64,000 nt of DNA from Halomonas sp. NO4 (GCF_010994375.1 NZ_WHMA01000002.1:186001-250000); one strand, 5' to 3'; numbered from the stretch's first letter, positions 1-8,434 are shown. Program-made: numbers and translations. The notes: a model not told the origin generated them from the sequence alone.

Positions 1-970
1 TGGGCAGGTCGAGGTAGATCACCGGGGCGCCGTCGGTGCCCTGGTTGTCGACGATCAGGTTGAGGTGGCAGCGACTGAAGACCGCCCCCGGCGGGATGTC
101 CGGCTGCTCCTCGATGAAGGAGTTCACGTGCACCAGTATCGCCTCGCGGATCGCCGCCAGGTGCGCTAGCACACCGTCGTGGCCGGCATAGCGCTCGTCC
201 AGTTCGTCCAGCGGTGCGCCGATGGCCGACTGCAGCATCTCCTCGTTCAGGGCATCGATCTGCTCGCGCAGCTGCTTGGCCAGGCGCGGCATCCGGCGAA
301 TCGCCGCGCTGAGCTTCTTCTGCAGCACGGCGACGGTACCCTCGATGCGCTCGCGCTCGTCCTGGGGAAGCTTCTCGAAGGCCTCCGGCGACATCATCTG
401 GTCGTCGCCTTCGGCCGGGGCGAAGGTGAAGCCGTTGGGGGTGGAGAGCAGCAGGATGTCGTGCTCGCGGGCCTCGCGGCGCACCGCCTCGATGGCGTCG
501 CGCTGGCGCTCGCCCATGGCCTGTTTCAGCTCGTGCAGGCGGTTCTGGTACTCGTCGCCCTCGAACACCGCGGGAATCGCCGTGCGCAGCTCGTCGACCA
601 GGTTCTCGATGTCGGCGCGCAGCACGCGGCCCGTGCCGGTGGGCAGCGACAGGCAGCGCGGTCGGGCCGGGTCGTCGAAGTTGTAGCAGTAAGCGATGTC
701 CGGCGGGGTGGCCTCGTCATGGGAGCGCTCGGTGAGAAAGCGCCCCACTAGCTCGTGCATGCCGTGGCCGGGGTGGCCGAGCACGAAGAGGTTGAAGCCT
801 TCGCTGCGCATGGCGGTGCCGAAGGTCAGGGCATCCCGGGCGCGCCGGTGGCCGCTGAGCCGGTCCAGGGAGCTGAGTTCGCTGCTGACCGTGAAGTCGA
901 AGGCGTCCTCCGGACAGGCTCGGTACACCTGATCGACGGAGAGAGGGGTGATGCCGTCCTGGGATTCCAA
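1..970 (-). CDS. Lon-family AAA+ ATPase/protease, N-terminal part (runs off the left edge)
   Basis: About 323 residues are visible; the C-terminus, including any Lon-type serine/lysine protease domain, lies outside the window. The start is taken as TTG at 968-970, preceded by GGGAGG; no in-frame ATG occurs for the next 50 codons. A P-loop-like segment GHPGHGMHELV follows strand residues FNLFVLG, as in the AAA_32 domain of LonB-like proteins; the usual Walker A lysine is replaced. A long helical, charged middle part follows (the helical insertion typical of the family). The family is inferred to degrade or remodel proteins in an ATP-dependent way in the cytoplasm. It runs in the same direction as the tus-like gene upstream of it. 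Confidence 0.75.
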   Translation of the reverse strand, partial: MESQDGITPLSVDQVYRACPEDAFDFTVSSELSSLDRLSGHRRARDALTFGTAMRSEGFNLFVLGHPGHGMHELVGRFLTERSHDEATPPDIAYCYNFDDPARPRCLSLPTGTGRVLRADIENLVDELRTAIPAVFEGDEYQNRLHELKQAMGERQRDAIEAVRREAREHDILLLSTPNGFTFAPAEGDDQMMSPEAFEKLPQDERERIEGTVAVLQKKLSAAIRRMPRLAKQLREQIDALNEEMLQSAIGAPLDELDERYAGHDGVLAHLAAIREAILVHVNSFIEEQPDIPPGAVFSRCHLNLIVDNQGTDGAPVIYLDLP

Positions 971-1043
971 CGTGACTGCCTCCCTACAGGGCTCGCGGTT
1001 TCCGCCAGTATGGCCGAGTCGCCCCGTGGGTGCATGACGTCGG

Positions 1044-1925
1044 TCAAGGCGTGGCGTCGCGGTAGCGGTGGATGCGCAGGCTGGGCAGGAAGGGCTCGGC
1101 TTCCAGGCGCTCGTCGCGGCGCCGGGCCCGTGTGCGGCTCTCGGGTGGCGTCGCCGGGGGCTCGTTGCGGTCGGGCAGCCGGCCGCGGGGCGCCGGGATG
1201 AACACCGGCAGGGCGACGTTGAGGGCGCGTCGAGTGCGGCCGTCGTCCAAGGGCTCGGCGAAGAAGAGGTTGGCGCGCATCAGCGGCGCCTGACTCTGTA
1301 CCTGGGCCAGCGGCTCGTCGCTGGGCAGACCGGCCAGCTTGCGCAGCTGGATGCGCACGTGGGGGGCGTCGCTGTCCAGCACCAGCAGCTTCTGCTCCGC
1401 CTCGCGCACGCTGAGGCGCTTGATGGAACGCCCGCTGGTGTACCAGGCCAGGCGCACTCGCGCCACCGGCGCCTCGGCCACGGGAATCGCCCGCCAGCAC
1501 TGCTTGAGGTGCAGGCGGGCCAGGCCGCTGCCGCGCAGGTGCTGGTGCAGCTCGGGGTGGCGGAAGGGCAGCACCGCCTTGATCTCGGCGATGAGCGGCG
1601 GGTGCGCGTCGCGGATGCGGGCGAGCAGGGCGGCGAACTCGGCCTTGGCGGCGTTCACCGCGGCGACGTGCTGAAGCAGGCTGTCGTCGGCGGCCACCAG
1701 CCCCACGTGGCTGCGGGTGGCGCGGCCGTCCTGGCCGTCCTGGTACCAGAAGTCGAGCAGGGCGTGGCGCAGCCACTCGGTGCTCGCCTCGGTCTGGAAG
1801 GCCCAGGCCTCGCTGGGGGATTGCTGGTAGACGGAAAGCAGCGCCTCGGTGCGCTCGATCAGGATATCGAAAGCGGCTTCCAGCTCCGCCAGCAGACGGT
1901 ATTCCGGGGCGTGCACTTGGCTCAT
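1044..1925 (-). CDS. tus: Tus-like DNA replication terminus site-binding protein
   Basis: 293 residues from ATG at 1923-1925 (MSQVHAPEYR), close to the 309 of E. coli Tus. Similarity seen by eye: a central segment with VAAVNAAKAEFAALL resembles Tus HIQHINKLKTTFEHIV; RLAWYTSGRSIKRLSVREAE resembles RFGWANKHIIKNLHRDE; and the C-terminus SLRIHRYRDATP resembles the Tus end LHLYVAD. Tus binds Ter sites and blocks replication forks from one side, stopping DnaB. The start sits 2 nt beyond the end of hepT, so the gene probably shares the leftward transcript of the MntA/HepT pair. Tus is best known from enteric bacteria, so the assignment should be tested against Pfam Ter (PF05472). Confidence 0.65.
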   Translation of the reverse strand: MSQVHAPEYRLLAELEAAFDILIERTEALLSVYQQSPSEAWAFQTEASTEWLRHALLDFWYQDGQDGRATRSHVGLVAADDSLLQHVAAVNAAKAEFAALLARIRDAHPPLIAEIKAVLPFRHPELHQHLRGSGLARLHLKQCWRAIPVAEAPVARVRLAWYTSGRSIKRLSVREAEQKLLVLDSDAPHVRIQLRKLAGLPSDEPLAQVQSQAPLMRANLFFAEPLDDGRTRRALNVALPVFIPAPRGRLPDRNEPPATPPESRTRARRRDERLEAEPFLPSLRIHRYRDATP

Positions 1926-1926
1926 C

Positions 1927-2367
1927 TCAGCCGCTCCTGCCCGCTCGAGAAAGCGCCTCGATCGCCTGTATCCCGAAGGCCAGCAGCGTCCGATAATGGT
2001 CCTGTTCGATGACGTCCTGGATGATCTCGGGGTCCACGTCCAAATAGTCATGAACCAGCGCGTTGCGCAGGCCGATGACCTTGCGCCAAGGCACTTCATG
2101 GCCAATCCGGCCACGATCGATCAGATGCTCGAAGGCGCTGGATGCTTCGCTGGTGGGTCTGCCAATCTCGTGTCGTGCCCAGTGTTTGGCGAGGCCGATA
2201 CAGCCTTCGATCAGCACTTGCAGGGTGCGCTCGGCGGCGTGACGCTCCAGGCGAGACCACGGTCGCTCGGCCAAGATCGACTTCAGCGTCGCGATATCGG
2301 TCTCGCACTCATCGAGATGCTCCTTCACCGCCATGAGGTAGGCAGCGGTGGGTTTGGCTTCAGCCAT
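1927..2367 (-). CDS. hepT: HepT-like HEPN toxin (type VII toxin-antitoxin)
   Basis: 146 residues, all-helical composition. The HEPN RNase signature R-x4-H-x-Y is present as RNALVHDY near residue 101, the active-site motif of HepT/DUF86 toxins that cleave RNA. It overlaps the 3' end of the upstream mntA gene by 8 nt, the normal order for this module (nucleotidyltransferase first, HEPN second, or the reverse). In characterised systems the MntA partner AMPylates a HepT tyrosine to silence the RNase; the tyrosine of the motif is retained here. The start ATG is at 2365-2367. Confidence 0.85.
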   Translation of the reverse strand: MAEAKPTAAYLMAVKEHLDECETDIATLKSILAERPWSRLERHAAERTLQVLIEGCIGLAKHWARHEIGRPTSEASSAFEHLIDRGRIGHEVPWRKVIGLRNALVHDYLDVDPEIIQDVIEQDHYRTLLAFGIQAIEALSRAGRSG

Positions 2368-2764
2368 ATCGTCTTGCTCGGTGTGAGTAATCCAACTCCC
2401 AGCGTGACAGGATCCGGGATTCGTGGGTCATGCGGACCTGCGGGTGGCGGTCCAGTAGTAGCTTGCCCTCGCTGAGGATGCTCCAGCCGAGAGGGACGGG
2501 ACAGGTCGCCAGATCCACCACGCTCAATTGACCATCAGGCAACTCCAACGCTTCCTGCCATGTCATGGCCAGAAGCTCCGGTCTCAGGCGACGCTCTAGC
2601 GCTTCCGGAATCCAGTTGGTGAAAGCAACGGCGATATCGTAGTCGCTGCCTGAATAGTGGTCGCCACGGGCTCGGGAACCATAGAGCCAGAGTGCCGCGA
2701 TCTCCTCGTGTTGTTTGGCCAACTCGATCAGTTGATCCACCAGCGGGTTCTGTTCCGGCATCAT
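2360..2764 (-). CDS. mntA: MntA-like nucleotidyltransferase antitoxin
   Basis: 134 residues. The catalytic GSx10DxD motif of minimal nucleotidyltransferases is exact: GSRARGDHYSGSDYD at about residues 29-43, with a later acidic residue (SVVDL, near residue 80) able to complete the metal site. Two adjacent ATG codons (2762-2764 and 2759-2761) are possible starts. It pairs with the overlapping hepT gene; MntA proteins polyadenylylate HepT and neutralise it. Unlike most MntA/HepT loci on mobile DNA, this one sits between yacG and a tus-like gene, in the place where many gammaproteobacteria carry zapD/yacF-type neighbours of coaE-yacG. Confidence 0.85.
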   Translation of the reverse strand: MMPEQNPLVDQLIELAKQHEEIAALWLYGSRARGDHYSGSDYDIAVAFTNWIPEALERRLRPELLAMTWQEALELPDGQLSVVDLATCPVPLGWSILSEGKLLLDRHPQVRMTHESRILSRWELDYSHRARRYG

Positions 2765-2798
2765 GCCCCTTCCTGTGGTGTGTGGGCGAGGCGCTTCT

Positions 2799-3017
2799 TC
2801 AGTCGCCCCGATCGGCGCGGGCCAGCCACTCGTCGATGTTGGTTTCGTCGAGGGCGGGCTCGCCGGCGATGCGGTGCGACTCGTCGGCCCAGGCGCCCAG
2901 GTCGATCAGCTTGCAACGCTCGCTGCAGAAGGGGCGGTGCGGGTTGTCCTCTCGCCACTCGACCTTGCGGTGGCACTGCGGGCAGGGGACGGTCAGGGGT
3001 TTTTGCGCTTGGCTCAT
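2799..3017 (-). CDS. yacG: YacG, DNA gyrase-inhibitor zinc protein
   Basis: 72 residues with the YacG zinc site: CPQC at residues 12-15 and CSERC at about 31-35. The acidic tail is typical. YacG binds the GyrB C-terminal region and inhibits gyrase in E. coli. The gene lies 28 nt downstream of coaE on the same strand. The coaE-zapD-yacG order common in gammaproteobacteria is shortened here: no zapD lies between the two genes. Confidence 0.9.
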   Translation of the reverse strand: MSQAQKPLTVPCPQCHRKVEWREDNPHRPFCSERCKLIDLGAWADESHRIAGEPALDETNIDEWLARADRGD

Positions 3018-3045
3018 GGGTCCAGCCGTGTCGAGTATGTACCGC

Positions 3046-3666
3046 TCATTCTAGCGAGGAACGCCCGGTGGACGACAGCCGCCGGTAGCGCTGGTTGAGT
3101 TGTCTGACCTGCACCGCGAGGGCGGCCTCGTCGCCGCCGTTGTCGATCACGTCGTCGGCGCGGGCGAGCCGCTCGGCACGCGGCATCTGGGCGGCGACGA
3201 TGGCGCGGGCCTGGGATTCGTCGACGTCGTCGCGGGCGGCGGTACGGGCGATCTGCACGGCCTCCGGCACGTCGATCACCAGGCAGCGATCGACCATCTC
3301 GGCCTGGCCCGACTCGAAGAGCAACGGCGAGACCAGCAGACCATAGGGAACATCGCCGGCCTGGAGCCGTGCCAGATGCGCGTGCAGACGCTCGCGGATA
3401 CGCGGGTGGGTGACGGACTCCAGCCAGCGCCGCTCGTCGGCATCGGCAAAGACGATCTCGCGCAGCGCACGGCGGTTCAGGCTGCCGTCGGCGTTGAGCA
3501 CGCGCGCGCCGAAGCGCTCGGCGATCTCGGCCAGCGCCGGCTCGCCGGGAGCGACCACCTCGCGGGCCACGTCGTCGGCATCCACCCAGGGAATACCCAG
3601 TCGCTCGAAGGCGCGCGCCACCGTGGATTTACCTGAAGCGATCCCGCCGGTCAGACCGATGATCAT
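3046..3666 (-). CDS. coaE: Dephospho-CoA kinase
   Basis: 206 residues, normal CoaE length. Starts [15 protein letters not shown], with the P-loop GGIASGKST at residues 7-15; [10 protein letters not shown] carries the substrate-binding aspartates, and the LLFESG lid motif and R-rich C-terminal helices are present. It phosphorylates the ribose 3'-OH of dephospho-CoA, the last step of coenzyme A synthesis, in the cytoplasm. The same reading frame continues open far upstream, but ATG at 3664-3666 gives the conserved N-terminus. It follows pilD by 26 nt, the usual pilBCD-coaE arrangement. Confidence 0.95.
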   Translation of the reverse strand: MIIGLTGGIASGKSTVARAFERLGIPWVDADDVAREVVAPGEPALAEIAERFGARVLNADGSLNRRALREIVFADADERRWLESVTHPRIRERLHAHLARLQAGDVPYGLLVSPLLFESGQAEMVDRCLVIDVPEAVQIARTAARDDVDESQARAIVAAQMPRAERLARADDVIDNGGDEAALAVQVRQLNQRYRRLSSTGRSSLE

Positions 3667-3692
3667 CCTGTTCTCCTGTCGCGCCGAGTGCG

Positions 3693-4538
3693 TCACATTG
3701 TCCAGGCAACATAAGCTGCCATCAGCGGCTCGCCGGCGAGCAGGGCGACCCAGCCGGCCACGGCGAGATAGGGCCCGAAGGGCATGGGGGCGCCGCGCAG
3801 GCGGGGCAGGGCGATCTGCACGGCGATGCCGATGAGGGCGCCGGCGCCGGCGGCGAGGATCAGCACCAGTGGCAGGTACTGCCAGCCCAGCCAGGCGCCC
3901 AGGGCGGCGAGCAGCTTGAAGTCGCCGTAGCCCATGCCCTCCTTGCCGGTGACGAGCTTGAACAGCCAGTAGACGCTCCAGAGGGCGAGATAGCCGGCCA
4001 TGGCGCCGATCACCGCATCGGTGAGCATCAACGGCTGGAACAGTAGCTGGTAGACCAGTCCCGCCCACAGCAGCGGCAGGGTGAGCAGGTCGGGCAGCAG
4101 CTGGGTGCGAAAGTCGATCACCGTGAGGGCGAGCAGCGTGAGGCAGGCGCCGAGCACGAAGAGCGCCGGCCAGGTCGCGCCGTAGAGCGCTAGCACGGCC
4201 AGCGTCAGCACGCCGCCGGCGAGCTCCACCAGCGGATACTGCGGGCTGATGCGCGCCTGGCAGTGGGCGCAGCGTCCGCGGCGCTTGAACCAGCCGATGA
4301 GCGGCAGGTTGTCGTGCCAGGCGATGGGCTGCTCGCAGTTGGGGCAGATGGAGCGCGGCACCAGCAGGTTGAAGCGTGGCCGATCCTCCTCGGGCAGCTC
4401 CAGCGCCTCGCGCGCCTCGGCGCGCCAGCTGTACATCAGCATCACCGGCACACGCACGATTACCACGTTGAGAAAGCTGCCCAGGCACAGGCCCAGGAAG
4501 GCGGCCAGCGGCCAGAAGAGCGCGGGGGGAAGGTCCAT
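3693..4538 (-). CDS. pilD: Type IV prepilin peptidase / N-methyltransferase
   Basis: 281 residues from ATG at 4536-4538. N-terminal segment LGLCLGSFLNVVIVR is diagnostic; a cytoplasmic zinc site is formed by CPNC (about 88-91) and CAHC (about 113-116). The two catalytic aspartates of the aspartic peptidase are in the VIDFRTQLLPD region and in the GMGYGDFK motif. About eight membrane segments. PilD cuts the leader of the pilins encoded at 8.8 and 10.6 kb after glycine and methylates the new N-terminus. The start codon overlaps the higA stop (TGATG), so translation is now coupled to the antitoxin gene inserted upstream. Confidence 0.95.
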   Translation of the reverse strand: MDLPPALFWPLAAFLGLCLGSFLNVVIVRVPVMLMYSWRAEAREALELPEEDRPRFNLLVPRSICPNCEQPIAWHDNLPLIGWFKRRGRCAHCQARISPQYPLVELAGGVLTLAVLALYGATWPALFVLGACLTLLALTVIDFRTQLLPDLLTLPLLWAGLVYQLLFQPLMLTDAVIGAMAGYLALWSVYWLFKLVTGKEGMGYGDFKLLAALGAWLGWQYLPLVLILAAGAGALIGIAVQIALPRLRGAPMPFGPYLAVAGWVALLAGEPLMAAYVAWTM

Positions 4539-4882
4539 CAACGGTGTTGCCCCTCTGCCTGACCCTGACGGCTTTGCGTTTCGAGACTGGTGAGCAGGCG
4601 CACCTTAGCCAGTTCCTCGTCGGGATTCTGTTCGGCTTCCCACACATCCAGGGCAGTCTGCATGTTCAGCCAGCTCGCGACCGAAGTGTCGGTGGCCTTG
4701 GCAACCCGCTGGGCAAGCTCTCGGCTGCACGGCACCCGTCCGTTAACGAAAGCGGATAGGTGCTTGCGGGAGATGCCGAGTGCTTCGGCGGCACGCGAAA
4801 CGCTCAGGCCCAACGGCTCGAGCACGTCGTGCTTGAATACAATGCCCGGATGGGAGGGCTTGCGCTGGCGTTGACGGCTCAT
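4538..4882 (-). CDS. higA: HigA-family antitoxin (XRE helix-turn-helix)
   Basis: 114 residues from ATG at 4880-4882 (MSRQRQRKPSHPG), with GAGAGG upstream. HPGIVFKHDVLEPLGLSVS and the helix-turn-helix AAEALGISRKHLSAFVNGR are typical of the VapI/HigA family; the conserved ASWLNMQTALDVW motif follows. It should neutralise the HigB toxin encoded 11 nt upstream and repress the pair from the duplicated operator at 5180-5240. The module interrupts the pilC-pilD junction, and the C-terminus of HigA overlaps the pilD start by one base. Confidence 0.9.
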   Translation of the reverse strand: MSRQRQRKPSHPGIVFKHDVLEPLGLSVSRAAEALGISRKHLSAFVNGRVPCSRELAQRVAKATDTSVASWLNMQTALDVWEAEQNPDEELAKVRLLTSLETQSRQGQAEGQHR

Positions 4883-4893
4883 GGGATAGCCTC

Positions 4894-5175
4894 TCAATGG
4901 TACTGCTCATAATCCACGACAATGGCATCTTCACCTTCGAAGGCGAATGTGAGGCGCCAGGCACCTGATACATCAATGGAATAGCGACCTTTCATGCGTC
5001 CCTTCAGAGCATGCAAGCGGTATCCTGGCAAGTCCATATCGCTTGGCCCTGTGGCAGCATCCAAACGGTCCAGCCGGGTGCTCAACTTCCCGGCATGCTT
5101 AGGGTTTATGCCACGGGTGCTGCCGTCATAGAAGAAGTCTTCCAGTCCCTTGTGTCGGAAGCTTTTGATGGTCAT
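4894..5175 (-). CDS. higB: HigB/RelE-superfamily ribosome-dependent mRNA interferase toxin
   Basis: 93 residues, the usual HigB length. Opening MTIKSFRHKGLEDFFYDGS and the HALKGRMKGRYSIDVSGAWR block are signature HigB features; the latter carries the basic residues used for mRNA cleavage on the ribosome. The C-terminus ends VVDYEQYH. Toxin-first order with higA downstream is characteristic of higBA. The gene is transcribed in the same direction as the pilus genes on both sides. Confidence 0.92.
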   Translation of the reverse strand: MTIKSFRHKGLEDFFYDGSTRGINPKHAGKLSTRLDRLDAATGPSDMDLPGYRLHALKGRMKGRYSIDVSGAWRLTFAFEGEDAIVVDYEQYH

Positions 5176-5179
5176 CCAT

Positions 5180-5240
5180 GCAACCTAGTTGGTAACAGTC
5201 TATTTGGGTTTTTCTGGGCTTGCAACCGGGTTGGTGACAG
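5180..5240. promoter_or_regulatory. Two direct copies of a 19-bp operator-like element upstream of higB
   Basis: GCAACCTAGTTGGTAACAG (5180-5198) and GCAACCGGGTTGGTGACAG (5222-5240) match at 16 of 19 positions and start 42 bp apart, four helical turns. Each contains the near-palindrome CAACC-N-GTTG. The first copy abuts the higB start. Position and symmetry suggest autoregulatory binding sites for HigA; this is inferred, not shown. Confidence 0.5.
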
Positions 5241-5355
5241 TTGGCGGTTGATTGCCTCTTCGGCGTTGCGCCAAGCATTCTTTTGCCTGTTCCCTTGCCT
5301 TGGCGACGACTTCGGGATCGAGCCGTTTGAGCAATTCAGAAAGTGGCTTGGCCAT
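5200..5355 (-). CDS. Small protein between pilC and higB (51 aa)
   Basis: Starts ATG 5353-5355 with a very strong ribosome site (AAGGAGG, 4-nt spacer) that overlaps the pilC stop region; the protein begins MAKPLSELLKRLDPEVVAKA and ends in a proline/serine tail. The N-terminal helix resembles the opening of small XRE antitoxin-like proteins, but no helix-turn-helix follows, so it may be a truncated relic. The good Shine-Dalgarno may originally have served pilD before higBA was inserted. One of the 19-bp operator repeats lies inside its 3' end. Confidence 0.4.
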   Translation of the reverse strand: MAKPLSELLKRLDPEVVAKAREQAKECLAQRRRGNQPPTVTNPVASPEKPK

Positions 5356-5364
5356 TAGGCCTCC

Positions 5365-6600
5365 TTACAACACTGTCCCCAGCTCGAAGATCGGCAGGTA
5401 CATCGACACCACCAGGCCGCCGACGAGCACGCCCAGCACCACGATGATGAAGGGCTCGAGCAGCGAGGTGAGGGCGTCGACCTTGTTGTCGACCTCCTCC
5501 TCGTAGTAGTCGGCCACGCGGTTGAGCATGGCGTCGAGCGCGCCGGACTCCTCGCCGATGCCGACCATCTGCACGGCGAGGGGCGGGAAGCGTTCGGTGA
5601 GGCGCATGGCGAAGTGCAGCTGCTGGCCGGTGGCCACGTCCTCGCGAACCTGTTCGATGGCGCGCTGGTAGACGAGGTTGCCGGCGGCGCCGGCGGAGAT
5701 GTCGAGGGATTCGACCATGGGCACACCGGCGCCGTAGGTGGTGGCGAGCGTGCGCGAGTAGCGTGCCACGGCGGACTTGTCGAGAATGTCGCCGATCACG
5801 GGAATCTTCAGCGCGAACTTGTGCATGCGGTAGGCGAAGCTCTCCGAACGCTTGATGCCCTGGCGCAGCAGGAAGATGGCGGCGACGATGCCCCCCAGGC
5901 CGTGCAGCCAGTAGGCCTGGGCGAACTCGGAGAGGTTGATGGTCATCTGCGTCATCGCCGGCAGTTCGGCGCCGAAGCCGTGGAAGAGGCTCTCGAACTG
6001 CGGCACCACCTTGATCAGCAGCAACGCGGTAACGCCGATGCCCACGGCGATCACCGCCGCGGGGTACCACATGGCCTTCTTGACGCGCCCCTTGAGCGAC
6101 TCGACCTTCTCCTTGTAGGTGGCGATGCGGTCGAGCATGCGGTCGAGCGAGCCGGAGGTCTCGCCGGCTTCCACCAGGTTGCAGAACAGCGAGTCGAAGT
6201 ATTCGGGGTGGCGGCGCAGGGTCTGCGAGAAGCTGGAGCCGGCCGCCACCTCGTTCATCATCTGCTGCACCACGGCGCTCATGGCGGGCTTGCGGATGCT
6301 CTCGGCCACCACCTGAAAGGCCTGCAGCACCGGCACCCCGGCGCGGATCATGGTGGCCATCTGGCGGGCGAAGAGCATCACGTCGCGCGGCTTGACCTTG
6401 CCCATACCGCCGCCCAGCCCGCTCTTGCGGCGGATGCTCTTGACGATGATGTTCTGGCCGGCCAGCGTTTTCTCCACTTCGAGCTTCTGGCTGGCGACCA
6501 CCTCGCCCTTGACCTGGCGGCCGCCGGGGCCCTTGCCGGACCACTTCCAGCGGTAGAGCTTGAGTTTCTTGCGGGGCGCTTGTGCGGTTCGAGTTGCCAT
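5365..6600 (-). CDS. pilC: Type IV pilus inner-membrane platform protein PilC
   Basis: 411 residues, typical length. Two T2SF/GspF-type domains: the first around residues 75-195 (DVMLFARQMATMIRAGVPVLQAF), the second around 275-400 (SRTLATTYGAGVPMVESL), each followed by hydrophobic helices; the last membrane segment is FIIVVLGVLVGGLVVSMYL. PilC couples the PilB motor to pilin extraction from the inner membrane. It lies 40 nt downstream of pilB on the same strand. Confidence 0.95.
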   Translation of the reverse strand: MATRTAQAPRKKLKLYRWKWSGKGPGGRQVKGEVVASQKLEVEKTLAGQNIIVKSIRRKSGLGGGMGKVKPRDVMLFARQMATMIRAGVPVLQAFQVVAESIRKPAMSAVVQQMMNEVAAGSSFSQTLRRHPEYFDSLFCNLVEAGETSGSLDRMLDRIATYKEKVESLKGRVKKAMWYPAAVIAVGIGVTALLLIKVVPQFESLFHGFGAELPAMTQMTINLSEFAQAYWLHGLGGIVAAIFLLRQGIKRSESFAYRMHKFALKIPVIGDILDKSAVARYSRTLATTYGAGVPMVESLDISAGAAGNLVYQRAIEQVREDVATGQQLHFAMRLTERFPPLAVQMVGIGEESGALDAMLNRVADYYEEEVDNKVDALTSLLEPFIIVVLGVLVGGLVVSMYLPIFELGTVL

Positions 6601-6640
6601 CGAGGGTTCCTGCGAAGTGGGTCGAGCGGCCGGGCGGCCA

Positions 6641-8434
6641 TCAATCCTTCGTCACGCGGTTGATTTCGGTCAGGCTGGTCACCCCCTGCATCACCTTGAG
6701 CAGGCCGCTGCGGCGCAGGTCGGGGTGTCCCTCCTGGCGGGCGAGCTGGTCGAAGTCGATGGAGTTGCCTTGGCGCATGATCAGCTGGCTCATGGCGCTG
6801 GAGATGGGCACCACCTCGTAGATGCCCACCCGGCCCTTGTAGCCCTGGGTGCAGTGCTGGCAGCCCACCGCCTCGAACACAGTGGCGCTCTCCACCTCCT
6901 CTTCGGTGAAGCCCTCGCGCAGCAGCGCCTCGCGGGGGATCTCCGCCGGCTGGCGGCATTGCTTGCATAGCCGCCGCGCCAGGCGCTGGGCGATGATCAG
7001 GCTCACGGAGCTGGCGATATTGAACGGCGCCACGCCCATGTTGGCCAGGCGGGTGAGGGTTTCCGCCGCCGAGTTGGTGTGCACCGTGGAGAGCACCAGG
7101 TGGCCCGTCTGCGAGGCCTTGACGGCGATCTCGGCGGTTTCCAGGTCGCGGATCTCGCCCACCATCACCACGTCCGGGTCCTGGCGCAGGAAGGCGCGCA
7201 GGGCGCTGGCGAAATCCAGGCCGATCTTGGGCAGCACGTTGACCTGGTTGACCCCCGGCACCTTGATCTCTACCGGGTCCTCCGCGGTGCAGATGTTGCG
7301 CTGTATCTGGTTGAGGATGTTGAGCCCGGTGTAGAGGGTCACCGTCTTGCCGCTGCCGGTGGGGCCGGTGACCAGGATCATGCCTTGGGGGTGGTCGAGC
7401 ACGCCTTCGTAGAGGGCGCGCTGCTCCGGCGTGAAACCCAGGGCGTCGATGCCCAGCTGTGCCGAGGCGGGGTCGAGGATCCGCAGCACGAGCTTCTCGC
7501 CGTAGACCGTGGGCAGCGAGTTGACGCGAAAGTCGATGGTGCGGCTCTTGGAGACCTTGAGCTTGATGGCGCCGTCTTGCGGCAGGCGGCGCTCGGAGAT
7601 GTCGAGCCGCGCCATCACCTTGAGGCGCGCGGCGATGCGCGTGCGCATGGCAAACGGCGGTCGCGCCGCCTCGATCAGCATGCCGTCGATGCGCATGCGC
7701 ACCCGGTAGCTGGTCTCGTAGGGCTCGAAGTGGATGTCCGAGGCGCCGCGGCGGATGGCGTCGAGCAGCACCTTGTTGACGAACTTGACGATGGGGGCAT
7801 CGTCCGCCGCGCTCTGGGCGGCGTCGGTGGTGCCCTCGTCGCTGAGGTCCTCGCCTTGGTCGTACTCCAGCTCGCCGATGGCGTCGTCGACCCCGGCCAG
7901 TTCGTCCATCATGCTCGCTTCGCCCTGGGCGAGGTAGGCCTCGAGGAAGGGCACGAGCTGGTCCGCCGGGCTCAGTACCGCCTCGATGCTCAGGCCGGTG
8001 GCGAACTGCAGGTCGTCGAGCTGGGCCAGGGTGGAGGGGTAGGGCACCGCCACGATGAGCCGATGGCCGCGCCGCGCCAGGGGCACCACGCCGAGCTTGC
8101 GCAGCAGCTTCTCGGGGTATTCGCCCGCCGGCGGCAGGCTGGAGAGGCGCACGGCGTCCAGGTCGATGATCGGCAGGCCGTACTCCCAGGCGGCGCTCAG
8201 GGTGGCGCGCCGTGCGGTGACCAGGCCGGCGTCGATCACGTGGCGCAGCAGGGTCACTTCGGCCTCGCGCGCCTCCTGCTCGGCGCGCTCGGCGGCAGGC
8301 AAAGTCAGATGGCCATCTGCCACCAGGCGCCGCGCCAGGCCCCGCAGCGAGCCCGGCTGGGCGGCGCGCTTGAGCGGGGCATCCGCATCGGCGGCCGCCG
8401 CATCGGCGTTGGGCGGTGTCAGGTAATTGGTCAT
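6641..8434 (-). CDS. pilB: Type IV pilus extension ATPase PilB
   Basis: 597 residues from ATG 8432-8434 (MTNYLTPP); an upstream in-frame ATG at 8552-8554 is rejected because the extra residues are unlike PilB. An MshEN-type N-terminal domain is followed by the GspE/PilB ATPase: Walker A GPTGSGKT (about 366-373), Asp box, Walker B VVMVGEIRDLETAE, His box STVHTNSAAET, and the tetracysteine zinc site CKQC plus CQHC near residues 500-545. The C-terminus MQGVTSLTEINRVTKD is almost that of Pseudomonas PilB. It powers pilus assembly at the cytoplasmic face. Confidence 0.96.
   Translation of the reverse strand: MTNYLTPPNADAAAADADAPLKRAAQPGSLRGLARRLVADGHLTLPAAERAEQEAREAEVTLLRHVIDAGLVTARRATLSAAWEYGLPIIDLDAVRLSSLPPAGEYPEKLLRKLGVVPLARRGHRLIVAVPYPSTLAQLDDLQFATGLSIEAVLSPADQLVPFLEAYLAQGEASMMDELAGVDDAIGELEYDQGEDLSDEGTTDAAQSAADDAPIVKFVNKVLLDAIRRGASDIHFEPYETSYRVRMRIDGMLIEAARPPFAMRTRIAARLKVMARLDISERRLPQDGAIKLKVSKSRTIDFRVNSLPTVYGEKLVLRILDPASAQLGIDALGFTPEQRALYEGVLDHPQGMILVTGPTGSGKTVTLYTGLNILNQIQRNICTAEDPVEIKVPGVNQVNVLPKIGLDFASALRAFLRQDPDVVMVGEIRDLETAEIAVKASQTGHLVLSTVHTNSAAETLTRLANMGVAPFNIASSVSLIIAQRLARRLCKQCRQPAEIPREALLREGFTEEEVESATVFEAVGCQHCTQGYKGRVGIYEVVPISSAMSQLIMRQGNSIDFDQLARQEGHPDLRRSGLLKVMQGVTSLTEINRVTKD

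Noticed and set aside
826..1776. Long Arg/Ala/Pro-rich frame on the minus strand through the Tus-like gene
   Set aside because: Composition is that of a GC-rich shadow frame; the adjacent frame has the Tus-like blocks.
3046..4647. 533-codon minus-strand frame that looks like a giant coaE fusion
   Set aside because: The upstream 300 codons are the shadow of pilD; conserved CoaE starts at 3666 and pilD motifs are in the other frame.
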